From the NCBI GenBank assembly GCA_009667805.1, contig CM019067.1:71792441-71856440 (forward strand): a stretch of DNA of 64,000 bases, in the 5' to 3' direction. Under the pieces are notes generated by a model. The model saw only the letters and a program-made list of their open reading frames with translations. It searched no databases and was not told where the DNA came from. Below, piece after piece: positions 10,144 through 21,062 of this stretch (positions are counted from its first letter, which is position 1; the number at the start of each line of letters is the position of its first letter). This stretch comes from Leptobrachium leishanense (Eukaryota; Chordata; Amphibia; Anura; Megophryidae). A program made the translations under genes and the position numbers.

Positions 10144-10500
10144 TAACAGTAACCCTAATCCTAACACAAACAGAACCAGTAGCCTAACTGTAAACTAATC
10201 CTAGAAGTAACCCTAACCCTAAACCTTACCCTAATCTTAACCATAGACCAGCCCTAAGTGTTATACACGCAGAAACAATAACTGTAACTTTAACAGTAAC
10301 CCTAATCCTAACACAAACAGAACCAGTAGCCTAACTGTAAACTAATCCTAGAAGTAACCCTAACCCTAGACTTTACCCTAATCTTAACCATAGACCAGCC
10401 CTAAATGTTATACACGCAGAAACAATAACTGTAACTTTAACAGTAACCCTAATCCTAACACAAACCGCACCAGTAAGATTAATAGTAATCCAACCCTAGG
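10144..10500. repeat. Telomere-like satellite, 147-bp period
   Basis: The string taacagtaaccctaatccta starts at 10144, 10291 and 10438, giving an exact 147-bp period over about 2.4 units. Each unit contains several CCCTAA-type hexamers (rc TTAGGG) mixed with variants such as cctaatc and cctagaag. It resembles degenerate interstitial telomeric DNA organised as a higher-order satellite. It has no coding function. Confidence 0.85.
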
Positions 10501-10514
10501 AGTAATCCTAGTTC

Positions 10515-10622
10515 TAACATAGAGGGGTTATAGAGGGTTGCATAAAGGGGGAGGGTTGAAGGATGTGGAAAGGGGGATATAGAGGGGATAAGGATAAATT
10601 GGGAGGAATAGAGAGGGCGTGG
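10515..10622 (+). repeat. Purine-rich, G-run tract
   Basis: About 100 bp is strongly purine-biased on the plus strand, with runs such as gaggggttatagagggttg and aaagggggagggttgaagg. Four G runs occur within about 40 bp, so a G-quadruplex or triplex structure is possible but untested. Confidence 0.6.
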
Positions 10623-12125
10623 GACTAAAAATTTCTCCGCAACACAAATTTCAGACATTTCCGAACCTTTTTGATTGACCTGTGGTGGCAAATTTAGAGA
10701 GTTGATAAATCCTAAAATTTGGGAATACGGGATTTCCTGGAATTAAATTTTTGTTTTTGAACATATTTACATCTCATGCATATTTTGGATCCACTCTGGA
10801 GACTTTCTGGAGTGCTTATGTAGTGCACAGTTCTTTTGCTATCGATGGACACCAGGGAGCGGCCACCATAAATACAAATTGCAAAAATACATACCAAAAA
10901 TGTGATGAATAAATAATATCAAGAAAACAACAGGGACTCACTCTGTTTATCAATAGATTACACTGTGTACGTTGACGGAATATTTGATAATTATTGGTAT
11001 AAAGAGAATGCAATGAATACAAATCGAGCCGTCTATTACTAGATGTGAAATAATAGGTGACATAACTATTCATCCAGCATTTCTTCAAGCAGGGCTTGCT
11101 GACCTCTTGATCCGTGATACATACATAACAAATTGATTAAAGCTTTTATTAATTAATTGTACAAACCATTTGAAAATAGCCACATAAAAATCAGGGTTGC
11201 TTCGTAATTGTGGATAACCCAGATAGTGTTATAGTGAGCTAAAAATAAAAACCAGACGGCAAATCCGAGCCAAGCTCACTGTAAGTTATACTTTGCAAAG
11301 TGAAGTATGATTTAAATTTCGCATTTTCGCCATTTCGTCATACCTTATGTTTAGTGAATAAAGCCCAGTTGTTATGCAAAAGCAAGCCTGGTTTGAATTA
11401 AATTTTAAGTTTCTCTGTTTATTGTATATAGAATATTTTATTATTTTCGTGTTATTGCTTACGTTGGAATGTTCAGCGATAACTATTTCCACAGGTTGCA
11501 GAACAAAAGGTCAAAAAGTTAAGTATTCTATATTTTAAGTTCCAGCTTGGTAACGTAGAGAATGTAAGTGCCCTTCCAGGTGGAAATACAAACTATTTTA
11601 TCTGCACGATGTTAAATGTTACGGATTCTCTGCGGCTAATTCATTCTAAGTAATGAACGGGTCTTTCCAATTTTACGCCGTGAAAATATGAACTGATTTC
11701 ATATTTATTCTCATGTAGTCCAAATCATCGTAAATGCTTATTGATTCGTCATCTTTGCAACTTATTCTTCAGGAATAAATCCGCTCGGGTCCACTAGTCA
11801 TGATCTATAAAGACACCTTCACTACTTTGTTCTTTCCACCTGTAAATTATAGCAAAATAACTGTCTCTCTCATGTTTTTGGGTTTGTTTTTGATTGGGCA
11901 TCAAAATCAAACAATCAAAGTTCCTTTAAACCAGCTCTGCTGATGCTGTGAGAAGGTCCATATTGTTTTCTCTTTTTAGATTTTTCTTTGTAGTTTATAA
12001 CAGTACTATTTTGGTAAAACCTTTAAAATCAGCTTAAACAGTAACTTTATGTATTTTCTCAAATAAAAAGGGCTTGTAAGAAGTGTTCCCAAAACTTGTT
12101 TTTAATTTTGTTAGTTTACGTCCCC
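10623..12125. other. AT-rich stretch, nothing recognised
   Basis: About 1.5 kb of AT-rich sequence without a convincing ORF or repeat boundary. Short open frames occur only at chance level. Confidence 0.6.
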
Positions 12126-12129
12126 ATTT

Positions 12130-12172
12130 TTCATTGTAAAGTGCTGCAGAAACTGTAGGCGCAATTTAACCC
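12130..12172 (-). repeat. L2-type LINE tail fragment
   Basis: The string cattgtaaagtgctgcagaa followed by ctgtaggcgc matches the complement of the L2-like tail seen at 22130-22175 and 51455-51495. Only about 40 bp is recognisable. Confidence 0.5.
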
Positions 12173-12662
12173 CTTCTATGCGGAGGACGCGCACAGCGCG
12201 TCCTGCCGCATATACACTTGACTGCTGGGGACGCGCTGAGCACTTCCTCCCTTTGTAGCCGCGATTGGCTGGGATTCCGGCTGATCGCTGCGGCCCCCAG
12301 GTGCGGGCCGACATCTTGTCAGCCCAGCCTCCCGGACCCAGGTGGGCACAATAGACGTCATCGTCTATTACAGGCACCCCCCCACCAGTGCGGGGAATGT
12401 GCCTGAAGGGGAGGGGGAACCTTTCTTCCTCCCGATCGGCTTGGGGCACTGCAAAAAGGCAGGCACCGCTTGGAAGGGCTGGATCGCGGTCCCCTCCCGG
12501 AGCTGGCCGACATCTGGGATGTCGGCCAAGCTTCCGGGATCTCCCCCGCCTACAGGCGTCATCGCGTATAGCGCGATGACGCAGTTCAGGAGTTAATCCC
12601 TAGCTGCCACCTATGGTGGAGATATGGTGGATCTCCCGATCCGTGGCAGCTAGGGGTTAATG
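12173..12662. repeat. GC-rich island with hairpins, likely repeat
   Basis: This is one of the most GC-rich blocks in the window. It contains several hairpins: ggacgcgcacagcgcgtcc near 12183, a ccgacatc.gggatgtcgg pair near 12508-12527, gcgtatagcgc near 12563, and gtggcagctagggg at 12643-12656 mirroring ccctagctgccac at 12598-12610. Frames of 60-112 residues occur on both strands, as expected from GC richness, and none looks like a protein family. A decayed DNA transposon, possibly Helitron-like, is the best guess. Confidence 0.4.
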
Positions 12663-13152
12663 GCATGGCCATTTCCAATGATACCAAACATGACCATGTT
12701 ATATGTAAACAATAAGTATAAAAAATAAACAGTTTTTTTTTTGTTTTGTTAATGCAGCAATATTGTTCCCATATTCAATTATAATGTGAACAATGATGCT
12801 GCACTAACGATTTTTACTATGGGGGGCGTTTGCTAAAAATCACGTAATTCCCCCCCAAAAATGTAACGAGTCCCCATTTCTAATTTTTTTAACAAGGGCA
12901 CCCCATAGAAAATATAAATACACCACATAAAAAATATAACCGCAAAGGCTCGCAAGATAAAAAAAACACTTTACACACTGTAGATGATTAAACATTCAAA
13001 TTTTATTTAATTTTTTGTTATAATATACAGGCAGGACATGACGTATACATATAATAATGATATATTATGAATCTGCCGTAAAGAACGATATATAATTTGT
13101 CTGGGTCGCATAATAAAATGTGACTTCAAATCGCGTTTAAACATTTTTCTGC
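12663..13152. other. AT-rich stretch with one hairpin
   Basis: A hairpin pairs tgcagcaatattgttc (about 12753) with gaacaatgatgctgca (about 12788). The rest is AT-rich with a C-run at 12850-12857 and an A-run near 12960. No gene was recognised. Confidence 0.5.
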
Positions 13153-13153
13153 A

Positions 13154-13740
13154 GGAAGCTCTTTTTTTTTTAAATTCTTTATTTTTAGATTTTGCACAGA
13201 CAATCAAATAAAGCATATGGTGAAAAGTGGCCACACAGGGCCATATGACGTCATCCACAGTGTCACATATGAAAATAAAAATAAAAGTCATCTGAGCACT
13301 CTTCATAAGGTAGATAAGGGAAAGAATCTGCGTTATTCATATACAGGCCATAATGACCTTTGTATCAAATACAGTAAATGTGATAAAGATAGATAGTGAT
13401 GCATGATGGGAAATGTGAAATTCCAGAATTGTACGGCGGAATGTGGACGTCGACGGGATATTACGTATTGGTATGGTCCGTATCACCAATTGAACATCAT
13501 ATATAGAGAACGCCGAAGAGATAACGGGGCCAATGGGAAGCAAGTTAGGACTTTTTAAATGGACTTTGGGTTGGGAGGGTTTGAAGAGATCATATTCTTT
13601 GTTTTTATGAAGCCTTTGAGAAAGTCGTAATGACAAAATGCATGGGGGGGGTCCTTTATGGCTTTACCATACCTTATTTTATTCTTTATTAATAAATCCC
13701 TTTTTATTGTTTGACCTATATTGCTTCCTGGAAGCTCTTT
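13154..13740 (-). mobile_element. Short truncated retrotransposon copy with target duplication
   Basis: An 11-bp direct repeat, ggaagctcttt, flanks the insert (13154-13164 and 13730-13740). The inner left edge is T-rich (about 13161-13200), i.e. a poly(A) tail on the minus strand. This is the signature of target-primed LINE integration. The body (13165-13729) contains a 99-residue minus frame with no family resemblance that I recognise, so it is probably 3' UTR. Confidence 0.6.
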
Positions 13741-13800
13741 CTCCGGTCCAGCACAAACTGTGTTCCAACAGAAGGAGGCCGTAGAGTATATTCATATATA

Positions 13801-15415
13801 CAGTTGTGTTCAAAATTATTCAACCCTCAATGCTGTAAAGGGTTTTAGGGAATTTAGTGTACATTTGTAATTGTATTCAGAATGAAATCCTACAAGGACT
13901 TTTTAAAGAACCATATGCAACTAAAATGACATCAATTGGTTTTGTAATACAGTAGTAAATGTTTCTTTTGTGAATTCTTCATTGACACAATTATTCAACC
14001 CCTTAAAGACTACCACTCTGAAGAACAGAGGTTCATTCAAGTGTTTTCAATCAGGTATTGAAAACACCTGTGGATGTCACGGAGCAGCAATAAAGCATAA
14101 TAAGCACCAATTAGGCAGCTTTAAAATGACTGTGATACTCAGCTCCTTCTAGACATTTACTGTGTGGTTACAAACATGGTCAAGTCAAGAGAATGGTCCA
14201 GGAAGGCAAGAGAAGAGGTGATTACTCTTCACAGGAAGGGCAATGGCTATAAGAAGATTGCAAAGATGTTAAACATACCAAGAGAGACCATAGGAAGCAT
14301 CATTCGCAAATTCAAGGCAAAGGGCACTGTTGAAACGCTACCTGGTCGTGGCAGAAAGAAGATTCTGACTTCGACTGCTGTGCGCTACCTGAAGCGTAGA
14401 GTGGAGAAAAGTCCCCGTGTGACTGCTGAGGAACTGAGAAAAGATTTGTCAGATGTGGGTACTGAAGTTTCAGCTCAGACAATACGGCGCACACTGCGTA
14501 ATGAAGGCCTCCATGCCAGAACTCCCATGCGCACCCCCTTGCTGTCTCCAAAGAATAAGAAGAGTCGACTGCAGTATGCCAAAAGTCATGTGGACAAACC
14601 ACAGAAGTTTTGGGATAGTGTTCTGGGGACTGATGAAACAAAATTAGAACTGTTTGGGCCCATGGATCAACGCTATGTTTGGAGGAGGAAGAACAAGGCC
14701 TATGAAGAAAAGAACACCTTGCCTACTGTGAAGCATGGCGGGGGTCAATCATGCTTTGGGGCTGTTTTGCTTCTGCAGGTACAGGGAAGCTTCAGCGTGT
14801 GCAAGGTACCATGAATTCTCTTCAGTACCAGGAGTTATTGGATGACAATGTGATGCAGTCCGCCACAAACCTGAGGCTTGGGAGACGTTGGACCTTTCAA
14901 CAGGACAATGATCCCAAGCATACCTCCAAGTCCACTAGAGCATGGTTGCAGATTAAAGGCTGGACCATTTTGGAGTGGCCATCGCAGTCACCTGACTTAA
15001 ATTCGATTGAGAACCTCTGGTGGGACTTAAAGAAAGCAGTTGCAGTGCGCAAGCCTAAGAATGTGACTGAACTGGAGGCTTTTGCCCATGACGAATGGGC
15101 GAAGATACCCGTAGATCGCTGCAAGACACTTGTGTCAAGCTATGCTTCACGTTTAAAAGCTGTTATAACTGTAAAAGGATGTTGTACTAAGTACTAAGAT
15201 TGAATGTCACTTGGGGGTTGAATAAAACTGATAATGATGTGAGCACAGAAAAGACATTTGTGGTTATTTCATTATAAATGTTATGTTATATTTGTCTGAC
15301 CTACACGTGCCTCTTTGATTTAATTGTAAGCAAGATGACTGAATGATCAAAATCAATGTCAAACTGGCCAAAACACTCAATTTCAGTGGGGGTTGAATAA
15401 TTTTGAACACAACTG
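13801..15415 (+). mobile_element. Tc1-like transposon, near intact
   Basis: The terminal inverted repeats (about 26 bp) begin cagttgtgttcaaaattatt and end with its complement. TA flanks both ends (13799-13800, 15416-15417). An inner copy of attattcaacccc at about 13991 and its complement at about 15213 give an IR/DR arrangement as in many Tc1 elements. The length of 1,615 bp is normal for the family. Confidence 0.95.
14176..15197 (+). pseudogene. Tc1 (DD34E) transposase, one frameshift
   Basis: The frame starts MVKSREWSRKAREEVITLHR and encodes a cut-and-paste transposase. The N-terminal helix-turn-helix (VITLHRKGNGYKKIAKMLNI) is followed by a GRGRKK AT-hook-like motif and a second HTH region. 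The catalytic triad is visible: D in GTDETKLELFG, D in [11 protein letters not shown], and E in LNSIENLWWDLK, with 34 residues between the second and third. The C-terminus ends KGCCTKY, typical of Tc1. A one-base loss near 14740, inside the KHGGGS coding stretch, shifts the frame, so 14176-14814 and 14751-15197 are read in different phases. No other lesion was seen; a longer upstream ATG at 14164 is in frame. Confidence 0.92.
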
Positions 15416-15471
15416 TACATCATTCACTGTTATCTTGATTATTTTGGCTCCCAATTTGTGTCTTTTAGATA

Positions 15472-15850
15472 ATGAAAATGGTCAGATCTCCTGCTTGGGG
15501 TTGTAGTGGTCATAATGAGATTATTAGTAATGCAGCTTCCACAAAATACCGATAGAATATAAAAATAATATCTGTATGTGGCATAATGCCTGTATATGGA
15601 AATTACAGTAACACCTTGCATCTATACTGTGCAGGCATTTTCAGTCAATATACCACCCTGAATTTTATCTATGTACAGTAGTGAGTGAACTCAGAGCTCT
15701 TCCCATATGCTCCCTTTTCCCTGACTATTGTAATAAAGCAGTATAGTCTGCTGAGCTATTTGTTACCGTGAGGTAGTGAGGGTGAAGGCTGCTCCGTTTA
15801 GCTTTACAATAATGCAGGGGGACAGGAGTGATTTTTCACTAGGGGCACAT
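15472..15850 (+). repeat. Unclassified interspersed repeat R1, copy 1
   Basis: This segment matches 29163-29500 in diverged form. Shared stretches include gattattagtaatgca/gattattagcaatgca, aatgcctgtatatg, acagtagtga and ctcagagctct. No coding capacity, terminal repeat or poly(A) tail was identified. It starts about 55 bp after the Tc1 element ends. Confidence 0.7.
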
Positions 15851-16552
15851 TAATCTTAATATTAAAAAGTTATGCAAAAGGGGTATTATGTGGGTATTTA
15901 TTGTTAATTTTTAACTCAGCGTCCAAGCTGGTCTTTTTGAGTAGACAACCTAGTTGGAAGAAGAAAGAGGAGAAGGTGCATTTTTTAAAACACAGTCATT
16001 AAAGATAAAAAACAGGGTGGGTTCAGTAGACTTATTATTAACCACTCTATTTTCTTTGTCTGTCATAGGTGGATTTTACAGGAGCCGTGGAAATGGTCTG
16101 AGGCTGTGCTGCAGCCATTGTGGCTCTCTAGGCTGAAGGCTGGTCGATGATGTTGATGTCTTGACCATACTGATGTTCATAAACCATCTTTGTATGGGCA
16201 TGGCTCAGAGTAGGATAGCAGGCTGATTTATGCAGGGGTCAAATAGAAAAAAAAAAAGGAAAATAGTCTAGCAAATAACCCATCACACTGGCTTAAACCT
16301 TATTTTTAGATTAGATAGCATTAAACATGATTGAATTAAAACTGAAAGGTTACATTATATGAGGTGTATTGGAACTCTGTTCTCTGTGCAAAATTAGCGG
16401 TGGACCTATTTTATTTTTGACTTGAACGCTGATTTTATGATGTAGAAAGATAGCACTTAATATGGACACATTTGGAATGGATGAGGCTTGGGAATAGTAT
16501 GTGTTAAAACAGCAATGGGATACTGAAGTACAGGGGTCTTAAAGTACTGGCT
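15851..16552. other. Unassigned sequence
   Basis: About 700 bp of mixed composition. A short 60-residue frame at 15954-16136 has no family resemblance. Nothing else was recognised. Confidence 0.5.
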
Positions 16553-17149
16553 CGCACACTCAGGGCTGGCCTTTGGGGTGTGCGACCTGTGCAATGGCAC
16601 TGGGTGCCATGGCAACGGGGGGCACCTGGCATGTACTGGCCGTCGCTGAGCCGGCTGTCTGCCTGAGTGCTCTGGTGGCTGCCAGAGAGAGAGATGCAAA
16701 AAAATCTGAATTCCGGCCGCTGGATTCGGATTTCTCCCCCCCCTGCGCTCCTTCCCTCTCTGAGCTCCAGCACAGAGTGTATCAGAGAGCAGGATGGTCA
16801 GAGCAACGGCCGGCTCACAGTGCACGTGTCAGAGCAGAGTTCACAGTGACAGAGACCAAAACTGCTCTACACGGCACCTTCTTCCTCCTATTGCAGAAGA
16901 CACATGGGCCTGCAAAACAAACAACAGCAGGAGAGCTCCCTGCTGTGAATAGCAATCAACTATGTCAGACAAGAGGTGAGACAGCAGCTGCCTCCATCAT
17001 ATGTGAAAGGGTTAAAGTGGCTACCTGCAGGAGGCAGAAGGTTAAATGTCTGCCTGTACAGCTAATCTACAAGTATTCACTCCTTGACAGCTGGACCCCC
17101 CCCTTCCACCACCTTTAACCCTTGCATCTCTAGTACTCTACCATCCAAA

Positions 17150-17464
17150 CCTCTGACTAACCTCTGCACCTCCAGTACTGTCTACCCCCAACTTTGCTTA
17201 TAAGCCCCTACATTACCAGATACCATCCCCCGACCCTGCCTGTGGTTAATATTTTACTTTTAATAAATTAATGGATTTCTCTTTTATATATTTAAATAAA
17301 TGTAAATATTAAAATGATTAGAAAAACATTTTTGATTTGGGTCTTACATTTTTAATCCTTTTATTTTTAAAGACCATTTATTCTTTTTATATTTTGCAAA
17401 AACCCTTTATATGTTTTTAAAGACCTTTTTCTATTTTTTTTTACATTTTTGTTTTTTTTATTTT
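17150..17464. other. T-rich interior of the hAT-type element
   Basis: This part of the element is dominated by T runs and attttta-type words. No ORF or motif was recognised. Confidence 0.5.
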
Positions 17465-18718
17465 GAAAAGACTTATTTTTTTTTTTTTTTAAACATATTT
17501 TTATTCATCTTGGTTCAACATACATCAAAAACAGATAGACGTCTCAGTAAACATCAGTATCAAATATTCAACTAATACATATACATGGCATCCAGTTTCC
17601 GAAAAAATTACTGTGCAACTCCCTTTAACACCCATGAGATCCACATGGAGGTCGGTTAAGTGCGGGCATCTACTGGATCTGAGGGGGTGGAAGCCAGAAA
17701 ACGGGACAAGGAGTGATCAGGGGGACCCTGCGGGATGGGTGGGGCATCTCGCAACATCTGTAGTGAGTACCATGGGGTGCAGAAAAAGGCATGACGTAAG
17801 GAGTCCTTAGTTTCGCATGGCAGGGTGCGAATAAGGGTGGTCCAATTGGTAAAGAAAGACTGAGTCTTCTTTTCTTGCTGCATCGCAGCCTCGGTCCAGT
17901 CCGCCAAAAATATGGCGTAGATTCTGTCATAAACCATGCGAAAGGAAGGAGGGGTAGCGGAGATCCATTGGACAAGATCGCCTTCTTGCCTGTTGCAGCT
18001 AACAGGGTGAGCCAAAATCGATGTGACTTACCAAAAGGTCTGGGGGTGTGAGGGGTCGGACGATTAAAGATGGCCCATTCCGGGGTAAAGGGGATTTCTA
18101 GACGCAGAACCTGTGAACCAAAACGTCGTATTGTGTCCCAAAACAGCGTAATAAAAGGACATGACCATAAACAATGCCGCAAGTCAGCATTAGTACCTTG
18201 ACATTTTAAACAGTTTGCATTTGGTGACAGTCCCGCTCGAGCCATTCTGTCAGGCGCCATATACGCTCGATGAAGTATTCTATAGAACATGTCCCAGTAG
18301 TTAGCAGAGGGTAGAGAGTGCCTGGACAGTAAGGTGGTCCCTATCAAATCTTGTACGGAAAGCTCGGGAAAAATTGTGGTCCATCTAGTTATTGCTGCCC
18401 AAGGGAGTTTAGTGGGTAACGCGGATTGTAGAAGTGCGTATATAGTAGAGGTAGAGGGAGGGGACAGAGGGCGGGCAAACAGGAGTGTGTCGAGCGAATT
18501 AGCTAGGTCATTTGGGGACAATGTGCTCAACTGGGTAAGGAGAAATTGCTTTAATTGCAAGTAAAATACCGGGTGAATATCGAAGGGCATAATTCGGTTT
18601 TTCAAGGTCGTGTAGGAAAACGGCAAGCCTGACAGTCCATCAATGTAGTGGTGCATCTGAGTAAAACCGCGGTGGGCCAGAGTATGGAAGATTGGAGCAG
18701 GGGGAAAAGACTTATTTT
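17465..18718 (-). mobile_element. 5'-truncated L1-like LINE with 15-bp target duplication
   Basis: The direct repeat gaaaagacttatttt occurs at 17465-17479 and again at 18704-18718. A T run directly inside the left copy (17480-17490) is the poly(A) tail of a minus-strand retrocopy. The body holds the C-terminal part of an L1-type ORF2. Truncation at the 5' end plus a target duplication is standard for L1 retrotransposition. Confidence 0.85.
17670..18656 (-). pseudogene. L1-like ORF2 C-terminal fragment
   Basis: The 328-residue frame corresponds to the region after the reverse transcriptase domain of an L1-clade ORF2. It contains LYRILHRAYMAPDRMARAG followed by a zinc-binding-like motif (CLKCQG, then DLRHCLWSC) and a tryptophan-rich segment around FWDTIRRFG. 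This is the known order in vertebrate L1 C-termini. RT catalytic residues and the endonuclease lie beyond the truncation and are absent. The frame is open to about 17670 and a second phase (17656-18015) covers the last part, implying a frameshift near 17900-18000. Confidence 0.75.
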
Positions 18719-19016
18719 AATTTTGTAACAGATATTTTTATTTTTTAAAGTACTTTTTTATTATTTAGACACATTTTTATTGATTTAATCTATTAGGAGA
18801 ATGAGACTTTATTATTATTTTTTTGCAATTTAGAGGAATTTGACAATACAGCGTGATTCGACGGTCATTGGTGCAACTTGGCAGTTTTCACTGACGTCCG
18901 TTAACGGCTTTGGCGACTCTATTTTAGGCAAAATACGGTTAACATTCACTAGTGAATTCACTGTATTTTCGGCGAAATGGAATCCCTGAAGAGCGCCGAA
19001 ATGCAGCGAAAATATA
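18719..19016. other. hAT-element interior, unassigned
   Basis: AT-rich to 18830, then a block with palindromic ttcac/gtgaa motifs near 18950. No gene was recognised. Confidence 0.4.
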
Positions 19017-19110
19017 TATAGAAACATAGAAAATATCGGCAGATAAGAACCTTTCGGCTCATCTAGTCTGCCCAATTACATGGATATTTTACCTGGATTT
19101 ATCTTTTATA
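19017..19110 (-). repeat. CR1-like LINE 3' end fragment
   Basis: About 90 bp starting tatagaaacatagaaaatat matches the 3' end of the CR1-like copy at 23896-23990 at most positions. It is the non-coding extreme end of the LINE in minus orientation. Confidence 0.75.
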
Positions 19111-19379
19111 TATATTTGTGTGAGTGCCATGTTAGGGCTCCTCTAAGTATTCAAAGTGTGCGTATGCCCTGTTAAGTATTCTTCGTATATTCGGGGTGTA
19201 GAACAGAACAATAAATCTCCCTGGAATGAGTCTCTTTATATAAATGCTGTTACAAATTGCTTGGTATATCGCTATGTCGCTATATCGATATGGTAGGGTG
19301 TGTGGCTACTGTGGGGCGCTGTGAAGATTTCTCGCACAGGGCACCCAGAGGCCTAAGGCCGGCCCTGCGCACACTGGTT

Positions 19380-19620
19380 TAAAGTGGCCCGCAGAATTGG
19401 GGGAGAGTTTGATAGGGCGAGGAAGTGCATTCTTCCATAGGCTTGGTGCCGCGCGAGAAAAGTTCTGCAATCTGGCATGTGAAAAGATGATGATGGAGGA
19501 TGCCAGGAGAAGGTCATTGTCAGAACTTAGGGGGCGGGCTGAGGTGCATTTGGTGATTATTGGGGACAGGTAGTCTAGTGCGGAGTTAGTGAGGGCTTTG
19601 TAGGTCAGGGTGAGCCTGGT
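19380..19620 (-). repeat. L2-like LINE fragment
   Basis: The string gggagagtttgatagggcga (19400-19419) recurs at 22452-22471, where it leads into an L2-like tail. This copy lacks the tail. On the minus strand it corresponds to the last coding part and UTR of the LINE. Confidence 0.6.
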
Positions 19621-20545
19621 ATCCAGTCCTCAGTACACTCAGCCTTGGTTTTCCCTCTCTCATTGCACACACAGTTGACCAATTAAGCACTGACTGGTTT
19701 TCAATAAAAGGCTAATCCTCCCATCAGGCAGTGTTTCAGTATTGTGGCCCATTAGCTTGCACAGCTTAATCCTGTGTATTGCTTCTCCTAAAGCCTACGT
19801 TCCAGTTCCTCCAGCCATATCTTCAGCATCCAAGTTCCCAGTGACTACTAAGTGTTTGGTGCGTGTATAAATAAAACCCACCATCTTTCTGCCTCTCCTT
19901 AGCTGAAAAGCAGCAGGAGGGGCATGGAGCTGCTCAGTAGAGCGGCTTTTGGTACATTGGTTAGGTACTCACTCTACAAAGAGGTGCCTTGAAGGGGCAA
20001 GTGAGCTTACGTTGCAATGGCCATTGAAACAAACTAAAACCTCATAGTGTTTTGTTGTACATGGAATACATAGAAACGAGCGCAGATCACACCTTTTTCC
20101 TCTTGTTATGTTTTATACATTAACTGGGCTGTTACTCCTGGCTGTTGCAGACGCTCCGGTGAGTATGGGCGCGATGCCATTTTTTCCTGTATGTATGTAT
20201 TCCTACCAGTGTCTGGTCAGCCCTCTTTGTGTCCTGCCCCTTGTCCTCAGCTTGCTGGTTGTCTCCATCCTGTTTTTCTCCTCCACCCTTTCCTCCGGTT
20301 GTGTGTAACACAGCATACTGGGCTCATAAGATGCTTAGCTGGTACGTCCCAGTACTGACCCTTACAGCAGGAACATGTGGGAACTCTGGTCCACCATTAC
20401 TTTCTCAGAAGGAATGGAGATCCCTCATCTCCCAAACATTTAACAGCTTTCATTATGTTCCAACTATGTTTCCTTTTTACGTCACCACAAATATGATATT
20501 TATAACAATTTTCATAGGCTGGGTTTTGGAGAAGCCTTATCTTCA
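19621..20545. other. Unassigned sequence
   Basis: About 900 bp with no recognised repeat boundary. A 66-residue hydrophobic frame (20108-20308) and a 135-residue frame (20229-20636) that runs into the SINE lack any protein-family resemblance. Confidence 0.5.
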
Positions 20546-20550
20546 TGCTG

Positions 20551-20748
20551 GGTGGAGTAGAGGTAACATCACTGCTCTGCGTGGAGAGAGCCTGGGGAGA
20601 CATGGGTTTGATTCCAGCAAGAGCACCTTTCCATAAGTGTCCTTCGGCAAGACACCTAACGGTACATACTCGCCACCCAGGACATACTTGAAAACGAGAG
20701 AAGTCTCAATGTATCCTTCCTGGTAAAATCCTTTCTCAAAAAAAATAT
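20551..20748 (+). mobile_element. tRNA-derived SINE with L2-type tail
   Basis: The 5' part looks tRNA-derived: a box A-like gtagaggtaacatcactg near 20557 and a box B-like gggtttgattcca at 20604-20616. The 3' half ends gaagtctcaatgtatccttc then ctggtaaaatc and an A-rich end. The same tail occurs at 38518-38577, 40767-40884 and, on the minus strand, 58280-58325, and in the L2-like LINE end at 25865-25926. Tail sharing suggests that LINE supplied the enzymes. Confidence 0.75.
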
Positions 20749-20889
20749 TAATATCACATTTGCACATGGGCCTGTGGGTTATGTCTGACATGTCAAAGGT
20801 CAATTGAGAGTTCCCATGCTTATTGTTTTTAGCACTAGACCACTGGCTATAAAGCTGAGTTTTATCACCAGAAACACAAAACCCTAACC

Positions 20890-21054
20890 CAGGCCTCAAA
20901 ATTTCCACTCGCCTGCTCGCATTTGGCGAGTGGAAATTACATGAGGGCGAGTGGAAATGCAGATGCAGGCAGGATAGGGGTTATATGGGGCAACTACTGG
21001 CGAGTAACTCTTAAGGCCTGGCTAGTAGCTTGGGACTTGAAATTTAGAGCCCTG
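20890..21054. mobile_element. hAT MITE with 8-bp target duplication
   Basis: The ends caggcctcaaaatttccact and cttgaaatttagagccctg are imperfect inverted repeats. The duplication ccctaacc is exact at 20882-20889 and 21055-21062. A longer relative is at 39215-39924. Confidence 0.85.
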
Positions 21055-21062
21055 CCCTAACC

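Larger units (their letters stand above)
16561..19367. mobile_element. hAT-type non-autonomous element with nested LINEs
   Basis: The left terminus cagggctggccttt pairs with the right terminus ggccggccctg, and subterminal gggtgcc/ggcaccc blocks also match in inverse order. An exact 8-bp duplication, cgcacact, flanks the element (16553-16560 and 19368-19375), the hAT hallmark. The interior carries a truncated L1 (17480-18703) and a CR1 tail (19017-19110). Frames of 60-181 residues near 16500-17118 show no transposase motif. Confidence 0.8.

Noticed and set aside
12111..12596. Cluster of 60-112-residue frames on both strands
   Set aside because: GC richness lowers stop frequency; none shows protein-like motifs and hairpins dominate the block.
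16457..17118. 181-residue plus frame and 122-residue minus frame
   Set aside because: They overlap the terminus of a hAT-type element and contain no transposase motif; chance frames in a GC-richer part.
20108..20308. 66-residue hydrophobic peptide resembling a membrane segment
   Set aside because: Short, isolated, no conserved context; T- and C-rich DNA gives hydrophobic codons by chance.
20604..20616. A functional tRNA gene
   Set aside because: Only box A- and box B-like words are present, without a cloverleaf, and the segment continues into a SINE tail.
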